In this document: piece by piece, positions 1 through 8,981 of the stretch
How positions within the stretch are numbered: position 1 is the first letter of the stretch
Layout of the letters: every line of letters begins with the position of its first letter
From: Amycolatopsis methanolica 239
Lineage (GTDB): Bacteria > Actinomycetota > Actinomycetes > Mycobacteriales > Pseudonocardiaceae
Direction of reading: 5' to 3'
DNA length: 64,000 bases
Assembly: GCF_000739085.1 (NCBI RefSeq)
Contig: NZ_CP009110.1
Span: 3,534,001-3,598,000 of the forward strand
The notes under the pieces: model-generated
What the model was told of the DNA's origin: nothing
Database searches by the model: none
Seen by the model: only the letters and a program-made list of their open reading frames with translations
Translations under genes and position numbers: made by a program

Positions 1-170
1 TGGTCGCCGACCTTCTCGAACGAGTGCTTCAGCGACGCGTACGCCGTCTGGTGCGCGCGCCGCCCCTCGCCGTAGGTCTCCACCGCCGAGTCGTGGGTCT
101 TCACCCACGTGTCCTGCGCCTTCTTCGACGACCGCTTCAGCGTGCTGGGCAGGGCTTCACGTCCAGGCAT
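1..170 (-). CDS. chaB: ChaB family protein (C-terminus outside window)
   Basis: The visible 56 residues begin MPGREALPSTLKRSSKKAQ and continue through a conserved WVKTHDSAVETYGEG stretch and LKHSFEKVGDH, the small basic helical ChaB fold. Family members were named as putative cation-transport regulators, but the biochemical role is poorly established. A strong AGGAGGT ribosome-binding site sits 6 bases before the ATG. It is the last visible gene of a leftward cluster behind a short acidic protein and a general-stress-type dehydrogenase, so a stress role is a fair inference. The gene is cut by the window edge. Confidence 0.85.
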   Translation of the reverse strand, partial: MPGREALPSTLKRSSKKAQDTWVKTHDSAVETYGEGRRAHQTAYASLKHSFEKVGD

Positions 171-228
171 CGGAGCACCTCCTGTCGCCTCTCGTGCCTG
201 ACCCACGTTTTCCCGGTACGGCCGTACG

Positions 229-501
229 TCAAACTCCTCCGTCCTCGACCCGCATCGCCTGCTGCTCGGCGCCCCCGGCCGGCCGCTGACGGCCCTGGTC
301 CTCGCCGATCTCGGTGCCCTCGGCGTCGACCAGCTCGTTGGACCGGTCCGGCGCCGACACCTGCTCGCCCGCGGCCTCGGCGTCCGGCTCGGCCGCCCGG
401 TCCGGATCCCGCACCCGCCAGATCACCGGGTCCTCCAGCGGCTTCGGCTCGGCGTCCAGCTCCAGGTTCTCCTGCTGCTCCGACACTGGCTCCTGCGGCA
501 T
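229..501 (-). CDS. Small acidic hypothetical protein
   Basis: 90-residue, strongly acidic, low-complexity protein (many E, D, A and P) with no signal peptide, membrane segment or recognisable domain. A GGAGGG ribosome-binding site lies 3 bases before the ATG, and the gene sits 9 bp after the SDR stop and 58 bp before chaB on the same strand, so it is probably co-transcribed. A short central DPVIWRVRDPDR segment is the only non-repetitive part. No function can be assigned. Reality rests on the ribosome-binding site, operon position and the frame filling the gap. Confidence 0.65.
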   Translation of the reverse strand: MPQEPVSEQQENLELDAEPKPLEDPVIWRVRDPDRAAEPDAEAAGEQVSAPDRSNELVDAEGTEIGEDQGRQRPAGGAEQQAMRVEDGGV

Positions 502-510
502 GTTCCCTCC

Positions 511-1356
511 TCAGCCCGGCATGGTCTCGCCGCCGAGCGCGGCGAGCACCTCACCGGTGTAGTACGACGACAACTGGTTCGACGCGAAGAACACGAACGA
601 CGGCGCCAGCTCGTCCGGCTGCGCCGCCCGCCCCATCGGCACCTGCTGCCCGAACTTCTCCACGTGCTCCGGTGACATGGTCGCCGGGATCAGCGGTGTC
701 CACACCGGACCCGGCGCGACCGCGTTGATCCGCACGCCCCGGCCGGCCAGCGCCTGCGCCATCGCGTAGGTCCACGCGATCACCGCGCCCTTGGTGGCCG
801 AGTAGTCGATCAGGGACTTGTTGCCGCGCAACCCGTTCACCGACGCGGTGTTCACGATGGACGAACCCTCGCCCAGGTGCGGCAGCGCCGCGTGCGTCAC
901 CCGGAAGTAGCTGTGGACGTTCACGTCGAACGTGCGCGTCCACTGCTCGTCGGTCAGGTCCTCGGGCGAGTCCAGCTCCTGCTGCGTGGCCACGTTGTTG
1001 ACCAGGACCTCCAGCCCGCCGAACTCCCGCACCGTCTCGTCCACGACCTTGCGGCACTGCTCGCGCGAGCCCAGGTCGCCGGGCAGCAGCAGGCAGTGGC
1101 GGCCCTCCTTGCGCACCAGCTCCGCGGTCTCCTCCGCGTCGGCATGCTCGTCCAGGTAGGCGATCGCCACGTCGGCGCCCTCCTTGGCGAACGCGATCGC
1201 GACCGCGCGCCCGATGCCGGAGTCCCCACCGGTCACCAGCGCCCGCTTGTCCCGCAGCAAGCCGCGCCCGGTGTAGTCCGCCATCCGGTCCCGCGGCCGC
1301 GGCTCCATCTCGCCCGTCACGCCCGGCGGTTCCTGCTGCTGGCGTGGCTGTCCCAT
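511..1356 (-). CDS. SDR family oxidoreductase, glucose/ribitol dehydrogenase-like
   Basis: 281-residue short-chain dehydrogenase of the extended-N-terminus type (YghA/YdaD-like) common in stress regulons. A ~45-residue polar N-terminus precedes the Rossmann motif TGGDSGIG; NNVA, the active-site YSATK (Tyr-x3-Lys) and the C-terminal YYTGEVLAALGG follow. It should reduce or oxidise a small carbonyl/alcohol with NAD(P); the substrate is not predictable. The ATG at 1356 is chosen over an open frame reaching 1734 because AAGGAG lies 7 bases before it and the extra N-terminus is antisense to the divergent gene. First gene of the SDR-acidic protein-ChaB cluster. Confidence 0.93.
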   Translation of the reverse strand: MGQPRQQQEPPGVTGEMEPRPRDRMADYTGRGLLRDKRALVTGGDSGIGRAVAIAFAKEGADVAIAYLDEHADAEETAELVRKEGRHCLLLPGDLGSREQCRKVVDETVREFGGLEVLVNNVATQQELDSPEDLTDEQWTRTFDVNVHSYFRVTHAALPHLGEGSSIVNTASVNGLRGNKSLIDYSATKGAVIAWTYAMAQALAGRGVRINAVAPGPVWTPLIPATMSPEHVEKFGQQVPMGRAAQPDELAPSFVFFASNQLSSYYTGEVLAALGGETMPG

Positions 1357-1453
1357 GCGCACACTCCTTCCGCACCTGCCCCGAGGTGTCCCCGCTCCCG
1401 GCGGCACCAAACGCGACGGTTCGCGCCCCCGCCCGCCGGGTATCCACGTGCGC

Positions 1454-2524
1454 ATGAACTCGCCAGCGAGCAAGGGCCTGCGCGTCGTCGTCACCGGCGC
1501 CAGCGGCAACGTGGGCACCAGCACCGTCGAGGCGCTCAGCCGCGACCCCGCCGTCGCGTCGATCCTCGGCGTGGTCCGTCGCGAACCGGAGTGGCGTGTG
1601 CCGAAGCTGGAGTGGCGCATCGCCGACCTGGCCGAGGACCAGATCGCCCACCTGGTGCGCGGCGCCGACGTGGTGATCCACCTGGCGTGGCTGTTCCAGC
1701 CCACCCACGACCCGGCCCTGACCTGGCGGTCCAACGTGCTCGGCGCGATCCGCCTGTTCGAGGCCGTCGCCAGGGAGAACGTGCCAGCCGTGGTGTACTC
1801 CTCGTCGGTCGGCGCCTACTCGCCCGGCCCGAAGGACAGACCGGTCACTGAGAGCTGGCCCACCCACGGCTGGCCCGCGGCCGCCTACCCGCGCGAGAAG
1901 GCTTACCTGGAGCGCTACCTCGACGGGTTCGAGAAGGCCAACCCCGAGGTGCGGGTGGTGCGGCTGCGCCCGGCGTTCATCTTCAAACGGGACGCCGCCT
2001 CGGCCCAGCGGCGGCTGTTCGCGGGCCCGTTCCTCCCCGGCAGCCTCGCCCGGCCGTCGCTGATCCCGGTCATCCCGGACGTCCCCGGTCTGCGCGTGCA
2101 GGCCGTGCACTCCGCCGACATCGGCGAAGCGTTCCGCCTGGCGGCGTTGAACGACGTGCGTGGCGCGTTCAACATCGCCGCCGACCCGGTCGTCGACGCC
2201 AAGGCGCTGGCCCGTCTGCTCGGCGCCCGCACCGTCCCGGTGCCCACCTGGGCGATCCGCGGCGCGGTCGCCGCCGGCTGGTACGCCCACCTGCTGCCGG
2301 CCTCACCCGGCCTGCTCGACACGGTGCTGCGGCTGCCGATCATGGACACCACCCGCGCCCGCGACGAGCTCGGCTGGATCCCCCGCCACGACGGGCTGGA
2401 CGCGATCGGCGAGTTCCTGGCCGGCCTGCGGGCCGGCGCGGGCATGGCGACGCCGCCACTGACCCCAGACAACGCCCCGAAGCGCATCCAGGAGGCGGGC
2501 ACCGGCATCGGCTCCCGGCCGTGA
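1454..2524 (+). CDS. NAD-dependent epimerase/dehydratase family protein
   Basis: 356-residue extended SDR. The N-terminal nucleotide-binding motif TGASGNVGTS is followed by a DVVIHLAW segment, the active-site region SSSVGAYSPG with a downstream Tyr-x3-Lys (YPREK), and a substrate-binding C-terminus. It is a sugar-nucleotide or small-molecule epimerase/reductase of unknown substrate. The ATG at 1454 was chosen because it places the Rossmann motif ten residues in; the open frame continues upstream to 1355 but that part is low-complexity and antisense to the neighbouring SDR leader. The ~97 bp between the two divergent SDR genes must hold both promoters. Confidence 0.85.
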   Translation: MNSPASKGLRVVVTGASGNVGTSTVEALSRDPAVASILGVVRREPEWRVPKLEWRIADLAEDQIAHLVRGADVVIHLAWLFQPTHDPALTWRSNVLGAIRLFEAVARENVPAVVYSSSVGAYSPGPKDRPVTESWPTHGWPAAAYPREKAYLERYLDGFEKANPEVRVVRLRPAFIFKRDAASAQRRLFAGPFLPGSLARPSLIPVIPDVPGLRVQAVHSADIGEAFRLAALNDVRGAFNIAADPVVDAKALARLLGARTVPVPTWAIRGAVAAGWYAHLLPASPGLLDTVLRLPIMDTTRARDELGWIPRHDGLDAIGEFLAGLRAGAGMATPPLTPDNAPKRIQEAGTGIGSRP

Positions 2525-2643
2525 CTCAGCCCCGCAGCTGGTCGATGCGGGCCGGCACGTCGTCGACCAGCGGGCGCACCTGGCGCACCAGGTCGCTGGC
2601 CGGGCGCTGAGCCCCCCACGCCGTTGATGATAGGAATGGCGGC

Positions 2644-3954
2644 GTGAGCATCGAGACCGCGGCCGATGAAGCCGTCACGCTGACCAGCGACCTGATCCGC
2701 ATCGACACCACCAACACCGGCGATCCGGACACGCTGGTGGGGGAGAGGGCGGCAGCGGAGTTCGTCGCGGAGCAGCTCACCGAGGTCGGCTACCAGATCG
2801 AGTACGTGGAGTCCGGCGGGCGCAACCGGCACAACGTCATCACCCGGCTCGCCGGCGCCGACCCGAGCCGCGGGGCGCTGCTCGTCCACGGCCACCTCGA
2901 CGTCGTCCCCGCGGACGCGTCCGAGTGGTCCGTGCACCCCTTCTCCGGCGCCATCCAGGACGGCTACGTGTGGGGCCGCGGCGCCGTCGACATGAAGGAC
3001 ATGCTCGGCATCATGCTGGCGCTGGCCCGCCACTACAAGCGCGAGAACATCGTCCCACCGCGTGACATCATCTTCGCCTTCCTCGCCGACGAGGAGGCCG
3101 GCGGCAAGTACGGCGCCCAGTGGCTCGTGGACAACCGGCCCGACCTGTTCGAGGGGGCCACCGAGGCGATCAGCGAGGTCGGCGGCTTCTCCATCAGCCT
3201 CAAGGACGACGTCCGCACCTACGTGGTGGAGACCGCGGAGAAGGGCATCCGCTGGATGAAGCTGCGCGTGCGCGGCACCGCGGGCCACGGCTCGATGATC
3301 CACCACGACAACGCCGTCACCAAGCTCGCCGCCGCCGTCGCGCGGCTTGGGCAGCACCAGTTCCCGCTCGTGCTCACCGACTCCGTCCGCGAGTTCCTCG
3401 CCGGCGTCACCGAGATCACCGGCTGGGACTTCCCCGAGGACGACATCGACGGCGCCGTCGCCAAGCTCGGCAACATCTCCCGCATGATCGGCGCGACCCT
3501 GCGCGACACCGCCAACCCGACGATGCTCACCGCGGGCTACAAGTCCAACGTCATCCCCTCGGTCGCCGAAGCCGCCGTGGACTGCCGCATCCTGCCCGGC
3601 CGCATGGAGGCCTTCGACCGCGAGCTCGACGAGATCCTCGGCCCGGACATCGAGAAGGAGTGGATGGAGCTGCCCCCGGTCGAGACCACCTTCGACGGCG
3701 CGCTCGTCGACGCGATGACCGCCTCCATCACCGCCGAGGACCCGGGCGCGAAGGTGCTGCCCTACATGCTCTCCGGCGGCACCGACGCCAAGTCCTTCCA
3801 GACGCTGGGCATCCGCAACTTCGGGTTCGTGCCCCTCCAGCTGCCCGCCGACCTGGACTTCTCCGGCCTGTTCCACGGTGTGGACGAGCGGGTGCCCGTC
3901 GACGCGCTCAAGTTCGGCACCCGGGTGCTGGACCGGTTCTTCCGCGCCTCGTGA
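2644..3954 (+). CDS. M20/M25/M40 family metallo-hydrolase (DapE/ArgE-like)
   Basis: 436-residue dizinc hydrolase. The HGHLDVVPAD motif (metal His-x-Asp) is at about residue 82, GAVDMKD near 115, the DEEAGG catalytic Glu near 150, and the C-terminal metal ligand region is SGGTDAKSF. It removes acyl or amino-acid groups from small peptides or N-acyl amino acids; substrate unknown. The GTG start at 2644 follows a GGAATGG ribosome-binding site. Its stop overlaps the next gene by 4 bp (GTGA), so the two are translationally coupled. A second M20 enzyme with the same motif spelling lies at 24881-26170. The 119 bp before it hold no convincing gene. Confidence 0.93.
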   Translation: MSIETAADEAVTLTSDLIRIDTTNTGDPDTLVGERAAAEFVAEQLTEVGYQIEYVESGGRNRHNVITRLAGADPSRGALLVHGHLDVVPADASEWSVHPFSGAIQDGYVWGRGAVDMKDMLGIMLALARHYKRENIVPPRDIIFAFLADEEAGGKYGAQWLVDNRPDLFEGATEAISEVGGFSISLKDDVRTYVVETAEKGIRWMKLRVRGTAGHGSMIHHDNAVTKLAAAVARLGQHQFPLVLTDSVREFLAGVTEITGWDFPEDDIDGAVAKLGNISRMIGATLRDTANPTMLTAGYKSNVIPSVAEAAVDCRILPGRMEAFDRELDEILGPDIEKEWMELPPVETTFDGALVDAMTASITAEDPGAKVLPYMLSGGTDAKSFQTLGIRNFGFVPLQLPADLDFSGLFHGVDERVPVDALKFGTRVLDRFFRAS

Positions 3955-4451
3955 CCACCGCGGCGCAGCTCCGCAAAACGGCGCTGTCCCTGCCCGAAAC
4001 GGCGGACGACAGCGGCGTTTTCACCGTGCGCGGCGCGGAGTTCGCGACGCTCGTGGACAAGCAGGTCACGCTGCGCCTGCCCGCGTCCGAGGTGGACGAG
4101 ATGCTGACGGCGCACCCGACGGCCACCCGGACCGGAGACGGGGCGCGGGTGCCGCTGGCCGACATCGACGGCCAGCAGCTCAACCGCTGGGTGTGGCGCG
4201 CATGGCTCGCGCACGCCCCGGAACACCTCGCGCGCACCTCCGCCGCCGCGGCGGCGGGCGAGAGCGGCGACCTGCCGCGGGCCATCGGCCGCCCCGCCAC
4301 CCGCGCGCTGGGCAACGCCGGGATCACCACGCTCGACCAGGTCGCCACGAGGACGGAGGCCGAGCTGCTCGCCCTGCACGGCATGGGCCCCAAGGCCGTG
4401 CGAATCCTCCGCGAGACGCTCGCCGAGACGGGCCGCGCACTCGCGGGCTGA
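3951..4451 (+). CDS. YjbR/MmcQ-like protein with C-terminal helix-hairpin-helix
   Basis: 166 residues. The first ~90 (RKTALSLPETADDSGVFTVRGAEFATL..., then NRWVWRAWLAHAPEHLA) resemble the YjbR/MmcQ small DNA-binding-like fold. The last ~60 (IGRPATRALGNAGITTLDQVATRTEAELLALHGMGPKAV) are a helix-hairpin-helix of the type that binds DNA non-specifically. The start is the GTG that overlaps the M20 stop by 4 bp; a longer open frame upstream is antisense-like and low in complexity. Coupling to an M20 hydrolase gives no clear functional clue. A nucleic-acid role is inferred from the HhH only. Confidence 0.8.
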   Translation: MTTAAQLRKTALSLPETADDSGVFTVRGAEFATLVDKQVTLRLPASEVDEMLTAHPTATRTGDGARVPLADIDGQQLNRWVWRAWLAHAPEHLARTSAAAAAGESGDLPRAIGRPATRALGNAGITTLDQVATRTEAELLALHGMGPKAVRILRETLAETGRALAG

Positions 4452-4456
4452 GACGC

Positions 4457-4804
4457 CTAGCGTGCAACCGGCCGGGGCTCGGCCCTCGCGCCCGCCACGG
4501 CGGCCCAGACCAGCGCGGCGACCCAGACCAGCGCGGCGACCCAGACCAGCGCGGCGACCCAGCCGATGAGGGACCACCCCGCCACGAGGGTGAACACCGC
4601 GATCGGCCGGACGTCGGCCACCCCGCGGCGGCGGGCGAGCAACACCGGCGCGAACCACACCGGGAGGCACGTCACCAGTGTGACGATGATCAGCAGCGCC
4701 ACCAGCGCCACGCCCATCCCGGCGAAGACCGCCAGCAACGCCGAGACCACCGCGAGCCCGGCGCAGGCGGCGGTCACGACACGGACGACGGGCGAGGAGA
4801 ACAT
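4457..4804 (-). CDS. Superinfection immunity-like small membrane protein
   Basis: 115-residue membrane protein with two N-terminal hydrophobic helices (about residues 5-50), a short polar loop and a C-terminal GWSLIGWVAALVW helix. The G-W-x-L-I-G-W-x-x-A-L-x-W signature is that of the phage T4 Imm-type superinfection immunity family, which in bacteria is widespread and mostly of unknown role. The ATG at 4804 follows GGAAGGAG at good spacing; an upstream frame to 4915 lacks such a site. Three perfect 18-bp repeats lengthen the last helix by VAALVW units. Convergent with the YjbR/HhH gene (5 bp apart). The 180 bp upstream hold no gene. Confidence 0.75.
   Translation of the reverse strand: MFSSPVVRVVTAACAGLAVVSALLAVFAGMGVALVALLIIVTLVTCLPVWFAPVLLARRRGVADVRPIAVFTLVAGWSLIGWVAALVWVAALVWVAALVWAAVAGARAEPRPVAR
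4504..4557 (+). repeat. Three tandem 18-bp repeats inside the Imm-like gene
   Basis: Three identical copies of cccagaccagcgcggcga run head to tail. Because the unit is 18 bp, copy-number change keeps frame and only adds or removes six hydrophobic residues of the C-terminal membrane helix. Confidence 0.95.
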
Positions 4805-4984
4805 GCTGCTCCTTCCAAGGGGCAGCACTGAAATCGGCACGACAGCCCCGCCCGTTACCGCCTCTCGCGCGCAGCGCATCAGTCGAAGGTGGGCGGCTCC
4901 TGGCGAGGACACCACCGGCGTGGTGCAACGCCCGCCAGGCGATACCCCGGGCGTGGCGCCGACCAGCGGCGGGTGCCGCTGCGG

Positions 4985-5206
4985 TCAGATCAGGACTTCA
5001 GGCAGGGCGGTGGCCGGCTGGCGCTTGCGCCGCAGCCACACCCGCCGGGTGCCGTCGGAGTAGAGCCGGACCGTCGAGAGCTCCCACCCGCCGTACTCGG
5101 CGTTGATGGACAGCTGCGTGGCCGCGGCCCGCCGGGAGACGCCGGGTGGCAACTGCAACCGGCGGTACTCCCAGTCCTCGTCGACCACCGCCTCCTGGTG
5201 CTTCAT
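4985..5206 (-). CDS. DUF5703 family protein
   Basis: 73-residue protein beginning [25 protein letters not shown] and containing EYGGWELSTVRLYSDGTRRVWLRRK, the pattern of the small actinobacterial DUF5703 family. It is soluble with no signal peptide; function unknown. Its ATG overlaps the stop of the upstream lipoprotein gene by 4 bp, so it is translationally coupled to it. In other Actinobacteria this family is found near UppP and M20 genes, as here. Confidence 0.85.
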   Translation of the reverse strand: MKHQEAVVDEDWEYRRLQLPPGVSRRAAATQLSINAEYGGWELSTVRLYSDGTRRVWLRRKRQPATALPEVLI

Positions 5207-6228
5207 GACTGGATCACCTGGACCCCTTCTCCCGCCGCGGAGCCGACGACCACCCGCCCGCTCCGCTCCTCGACGGTAACCGAATCCGGCTGCCGGACCG
5301 TCGGGAAACGGTACTTCTCGACCGGTTCGCCGCCGCGCACGTCGAACCCGACGACCTCGTTGCGCTCGGTGAGAGTCACCCACGCCAGCGCGCGCTGCGC
5401 GTCGTAGGCGAGGCCGTACGCCCCGCCGGGCACCGGGTACCGCTGCCGCAGCAACAGCGGGCCGGTGGAGAACGCCAAAAGGGCCCCGGCGCGGGTGTCG
5501 ACCACGAGCACCCGGCCGAAGGAGTCCGCGACCGCGTTGGTGGCGCCGTCCCCGGCGCGCAGGCCCTCGGCCATGGTGCCGCCGTCAACGTCCACCGAGA
5601 ACAGGGCGGTGCGCAGCTCGTCCAGCACGACGGTGTTCCCGCCGGCTTGCAGCACGTCGTCGGCGCTGTAGAGCTGCCCCTCGATCGTCTTGGTCAGCTG
5701 CCCGCCGCTGAACACGTCCACCGCTTTGCGGTCCCGCACCGCGACCAGCGTCCGGTCGCCCTCGACCACCGCGCCGGCCGGCTGGCCGGCCACGGTCAGG
5801 GTGCTCACCTCGCCGCCGGGCAGCGCGATCCGGGCGACCTGCCCGGCCGCGGGCAGCGTGGCCAGCAGCACCCCGCCGGACACGCGCAGGTGTTCCGCCC
5901 GCCCGGCGACCGGCACCCGCAGCGGCGCGGCCGCCAGGTCCGCGGCCCGGTACAGCAGCACGGCGTCCGGCACGGCGACGGCCAGCGTTCCGGTGGCCGG
6001 GTCGGCGGCCAGCGCCGTCACCTCGGGCGAGGCGATCACGGTGCCCGCCGGGGCGGCGGCAGGCTGGGGCGACACGGGCGCTGTCGCCGCGACCGGGTCG
6101 GCCACGACCTGCAGCGTGTCGGTGGAGTCACCGGACTTCGACGAGCACCCGCTCAGCACCAGGGCACAGACCAGCACGACACCGGTCCCGACGGTGGCGG
6201 AGGAGCGCACAAGACCTCCGGATCGCAT
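5203..6228 (-). CDS. Secreted lipoprotein with beta-propeller (YncE/LppL-like)
   Basis: 341 residues. The N-terminus [10 protein letters not shown], a hydrophobic stretch and the lipobox LSGC (Cys28) give a signal-peptidase II site and predict attachment to the outer face of the membrane. The remainder is repeated short beta-strand units ([48 protein letters not shown]), typical of a seven-bladed YncE-like propeller. The mycobacterial lipoprotein at the comparable position next to uppP is LppL; equivalence is inferred from position and fold. The ATG at 6228 is chosen because it gives a canonical lipoprotein signal. Translationally coupled to DUF5703. Confidence 0.85.
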   Translation of the reverse strand: MRSGGLVRSSATVGTGVVLVCALVLSGCSSKSGDSTDTLQVVADPVAATAPVSPQPAAAPAGTVIASPEVTALAADPATGTLAVAVPDAVLLYRAADLAAAPLRVPVAGRAEHLRVSGGVLLATLPAAGQVARIALPGGEVSTLTVAGQPAGAVVEGDRTLVAVRDRKAVDVFSGGQLTKTIEGQLYSADDVLQAGGNTVVLDELRTALFSVDVDGGTMAEGLRAGDGATNAVADSFGRVLVVDTRAGALLAFSTGPLLLRQRYPVPGGAYGLAYDAQRALAWVTLTERNEVVGFDVRGGEPVEKYRFPTVRQPDSVTVEERSGRVVVGSAAGEGVQVIQS

Positions 6229-6290
6229 TCCTCTGTTGCCTCCAGCATCCCCTGAAAACCCCGCCGCGTCACGTGCCATCCACCCCACGG

Positions 6291-7253
6291 TCACTTCGTG
6301 CCCCGCTCGGGGTAACCGAACTCGACGGCGCTGACGTCGTCCAGCGCGGAGGAGATCGCGACCGGCAGGGCGATCTCCTCCGCCGCCAGCGACCCGGTCA
6401 GCTGCCCTGTGTCGCGCGCCCCGACCACCGGCGCGACCACGCCCGGCCGGTCCCGCACCCACGCCAGCGCCACCACCAGCGGCGACACCCCCAGCCCGTC
6501 GGCCGCGGTGGCGACCGCCTCGACGATCCGCGCCGCCCGCTCGGTGCGGTGCTGCTCGACGTAGCCGGCGTACTCGGCCGACGCGCCCCGCGAGTCGGCC
6601 GGCGTGCCGTGGCGGTACTTGCCGGTCAGCACCCCGCGGCCCAGCGGCGCCCAGGGCAGCACCCCCAGCCCGTGGTAGCGGGCCGCCGGGACCAGCTCGC
6701 GCTCCACGCCGCGCTCCACCAGCGAGTACTCGGCCTGGGTGGCGACCAGCCCGGCGGGTCGGGCCGCGGCGGCCGAGGCCAGCTGCCAGCCCGCGTAGTT
6801 GCACACCCCGGTGTAGCGGACCTTGCCCGAGGTCACCGCGTGGTCCAGCGCCGACAGCGTCTCCTCCAGCGGCACCGAGTCGTCCCAGGCGTGCAGCTGC
6901 CACAGGTCCAGGTGGTCCACGCCCAGCCGCCGCAGCGACCCCTCCAACGCGGACAACAGGGCGCCGCGGGAGGCGCCACCGCCGAACGGCCCGTCGGTGC
7001 GCCGGGCGACGGCCTTGGTCGCCACGACGATCTCGTCACGCGGCACCAGGTCGCCCAGCAGGCCCCCGAGGATCCGCTCGCTCTCGCCGCCGGAGTAGAT
7101 GTCGGCGGTGTCCACGAGCGTCCCGCCCGCCTCGACGAACGCGACGAGCTGGCTGGCCGCCTCGTCGGCGTCGGTCTCCGCGCCCCAGGACATCGTGCCG
7201 AGCGCCATCCGGGAGACCCGCAACCCCGACCTGCCCAGCTGTCGCTTCTGCAT
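6291..7253 (-). CDS. Aldo/keto reductase
   Basis: 320-residue (beta/alpha)8 NADPH-dependent oxidoreductase. It opens [24 protein letters not shown], then [17 protein letters not shown] (catalytic Asp and Tyr), the VATKAV catalytic Lys, and a C-terminal [14 protein letters not shown] cofactor-binding segment. Substrate not predictable. The ATG at 7253 gives the family's standard N-terminus; the open frame runs on upstream but there it is antisense to uppP. It reads away from uppP, with 165 bp between them for both promoters. Confidence 0.93.
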   Translation of the reverse strand: MQKRQLGRSGLRVSRMALGTMSWGAETDADEAASQLVAFVEAGGTLVDTADIYSGGESERILGGLLGDLVPRDEIVVATKAVARRTDGPFGGGASRGALLSALEGSLRRLGVDHLDLWQLHAWDDSVPLEETLSALDHAVTSGKVRYTGVCNYAGWQLASAAAARPAGLVATQAEYSLVERGVERELVPAARYHGLGVLPWAPLGRGVLTGKYRHGTPADSRGASAEYAGYVEQHRTERAARIVEAVATAADGLGVSPLVVALAWVRDRPGVVAPVVGARDTGQLTGSLAAEEIALPVAISSALDDVSAVEFGYPERGTK

Positions 7254-7418
7254 GCACGAAGAGTAACTGCGGCGCGCAGCGCCACCGCTGAGGGTGGCGG
7301 TGGGCGCCGGGCGGGCGTAACTAAGGTGTTGACGAAGGCGGCTCATCGGGTGATCCGCGTCGCCGATAGCCTCTCCCACCGTGCGAACGCGACTGATTTC
7401 CCCGAAGGCCCGGTGAGC

Positions 7419-8255
7419 ATGGGCTGGTTCGAAGCACTCGTCCTCGGCCTGGTCCAGGGCCTGACCGAGTTCCTCCCGATCTCCTCGAGCGCCCACCTGC
7501 GCATCACGGCCGCCTTCGCCGGCTGGGACGACCCGGGCGCGGCGTTCACCGCGGTCACCCAGATCGGCACCGAGCTGGCGGTGATCCTGTACTTCTCGAA
7601 GAAGATCGGCCGCATCCTCGCCGTCTGGTGGCGCTCGATCTACCGGCCGGAGTGGCGCCACCACCCGGACGCCCGCCTCGGCTGGCTGATCATCGTCGGG
7701 TCGCTGCCGATCGTGGTGCTGGGACTGCTGTTCCAGGACGCCATCGACAGCGCCTTCCGCGACCTGCGGCTCACCGCGACGACGCTGATCGTGTTCGGCA
7801 TCCTGCTGCTCATCGCCGACCGCGTCGGCCGCCAGTACCGGACGCTGGACCAGCTGACGGTCCCGCACGGCATCGGCTACGGCTTCGCCCAGGCGATGGC
7901 CCTGATCCCCGGCGTGTCGCGCTCCGGTGGCACCGTCACGGCCGGCCTGTTCCTCGGCTACACCCGCGCCGAGGCCGCCGAGTACGCGTTCCTGCTGGCC
8001 CTGCCCGCCGTGTTCGGCTCCGGCCTGTACAAGCTGACCGACATCGGCGGCGAGAACAGCCCCGAGTGGGGTCCCACCATCCTCGCCACCCTGGTTGCCT
8101 TCGGCGTCGGCTACCTGGTGATCGCGTGGCTGATGAACTACATCAAGACCAAGAGCTACGTGCCGTTCGTGATCTACCGGATCGCGCTCGGTGTCCTGCT
8201 CATCGTGCTGGTCGCCACCGGCGCCCTTGATCCGAACGCCGGTCCCGCCATGTAG
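7419..8255 (+). CDS. uppP: Undecaprenyl-diphosphatase UppP (BacA)
   Basis: 278-residue polytopic membrane enzyme that dephosphorylates undecaprenyl diphosphate to recycle the lipid carrier of peptidoglycan synthesis; known to confer bacitracin tolerance. Signature motifs are the N-terminal [19 protein letters not shown] (catalytic E and SSSAH) and the central PGVSRSGGT. About eight hydrophobic helices are visible. The ATG at 7419 gives the usual length; a GTG at 7413, two codons upstream with GAAGG before it, is an equally plausible start. Followed after 9 bp by the histidine phosphatase. Confidence 0.97.
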   Translation: MGWFEALVLGLVQGLTEFLPISSSAHLRITAAFAGWDDPGAAFTAVTQIGTELAVILYFSKKIGRILAVWWRSIYRPEWRHHPDARLGWLIIVGSLPIVVLGLLFQDAIDSAFRDLRLTATTLIVFGILLLIADRVGRQYRTLDQLTVPHGIGYGFAQAMALIPGVSRSGGTVTAGLFLGYTRAEAAEYAFLLALPAVFGSGLYKLTDIGGENSPEWGPTILATLVAFGVGYLVIAWLMNYIKTKSYVPFVIYRIALGVLLIVLVATGALDPNAGPAM

Positions 8256-8264
8256 GTTGGCGGC

Positions 8265-8981
8265 GTGGCTACCGTGATCCTGCTCCGGCACGGCCGCTCG
8301 ACCGCGAACGGTTCGGGCGTGCTGGCCGGGCGGACCCCCAAGGTCGGGCTCGACGACACCGGCCGCGCGCAGGCGCGGGCGCTCGTCGAGCGGCTGGCCG
8401 GCGTGCCGCTGGCCGAGGTCGTGTGCTCGCCGATGCTGCGCTGCAAGAACACGGTGGCCCCGCTCGTCGCCGAGCGGGGCCTGACCCGCACCGTCGAACC
8501 GCGGCTGTCCGAAGTGGACTACGGCGAGTGGACCGGCCGCGAGCTGAAGGACCTGGTCAAGGAACCGCTGTGGCGGGTCGTGCAGGCCCACCCCTCGGCC
8601 GCGGTGTTCCCCGGCGGTGAGGGCCTGGCCGGCATGCAGGCCCGCGCGGTCGCCGCGGTGCGCGAGCACGACGCGCGGATCACCGCCGAGCACGGCGACC
8701 ACGCCGTCTGGCTGCTGTGCAGCCACGGCGACGTGCTCAAGTCCATCCTGGCCGACGCGCTGGGGCAGCACCTGGACGCGTTCCAGCGGATCGTGGTGGA
8801 CCCGGCGTCGATCTCCGTGGTCCGCTACACCGAGGTGCGCCCGTTCGTGGTGCGCGTCAACGACCACAGCGCGGATCTGGCCGGGGTGGTGCCGCCGGTG
8901 CCGAAGCGCGGTAGGAAGAAGAAGACGTCCTCCGACGCGGAGATCGGAGGGTCGACAGGACAGAAGGGCCGCGCTGGATGA
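8265..8981 (+). CDS. Histidine phosphatase, MSMEG_4193 type
   Basis: 238 residues. RHGRS at residue 8 is the phosphohistidine loop, VVCSPMLRCKNT the second conserved Arg region, and LLCSHGDVLKSI carries the C-terminal catalytic His. The C-terminal tail is basic (KRGRKKK). The length and the SEVDYGEWTGRELKDLV segment match the actinobacterial family typified by MSMEG_4193, annotated as a putative phosphomutase but without a proven substrate. The GTG start lies 9 bp after uppP and the stop overlaps the M3 peptidase ATG by 4 bp, making a uppP-phosphatase-peptidase operon. Confidence 0.92.
   Translation: MATVILLRHGRSTANGSGVLAGRTPKVGLDDTGRAQARALVERLAGVPLAEVVCSPMLRCKNTVAPLVAERGLTRTVEPRLSEVDYGEWTGRELKDLVKEPLWRVVQAHPSAAVFPGGEGLAGMQARAVAAVREHDARITAEHGDHAVWLLCSHGDVLKSILADALGQHLDAFQRIVVDPASISVVRYTEVRPFVVRVNDHSADLAGVVPPVPKRGRKKKTSSDAEIGGSTGQKGRAG

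Noticed and set aside
2526..2640. Minus-strand frame ending RPASDLVRQVRPLVDDVPARIDQLRG
   Set aside because: Amphipathic and gene-like at its end, but upstream it is antisense to the M20 start and no start codon or family is evident; possibly a gene tail, not supportable.
1915..3876. 653-codon minus-strand open frame
   Set aside because: Antisense to the SDR and M20 genes, low-complexity translation.
7329..7370. TTGACG ... GATAGC as a uppP promoter
   Set aside because: The spacer is about 30 bp, too long for a sigma-70 promoter; no better -10 found.
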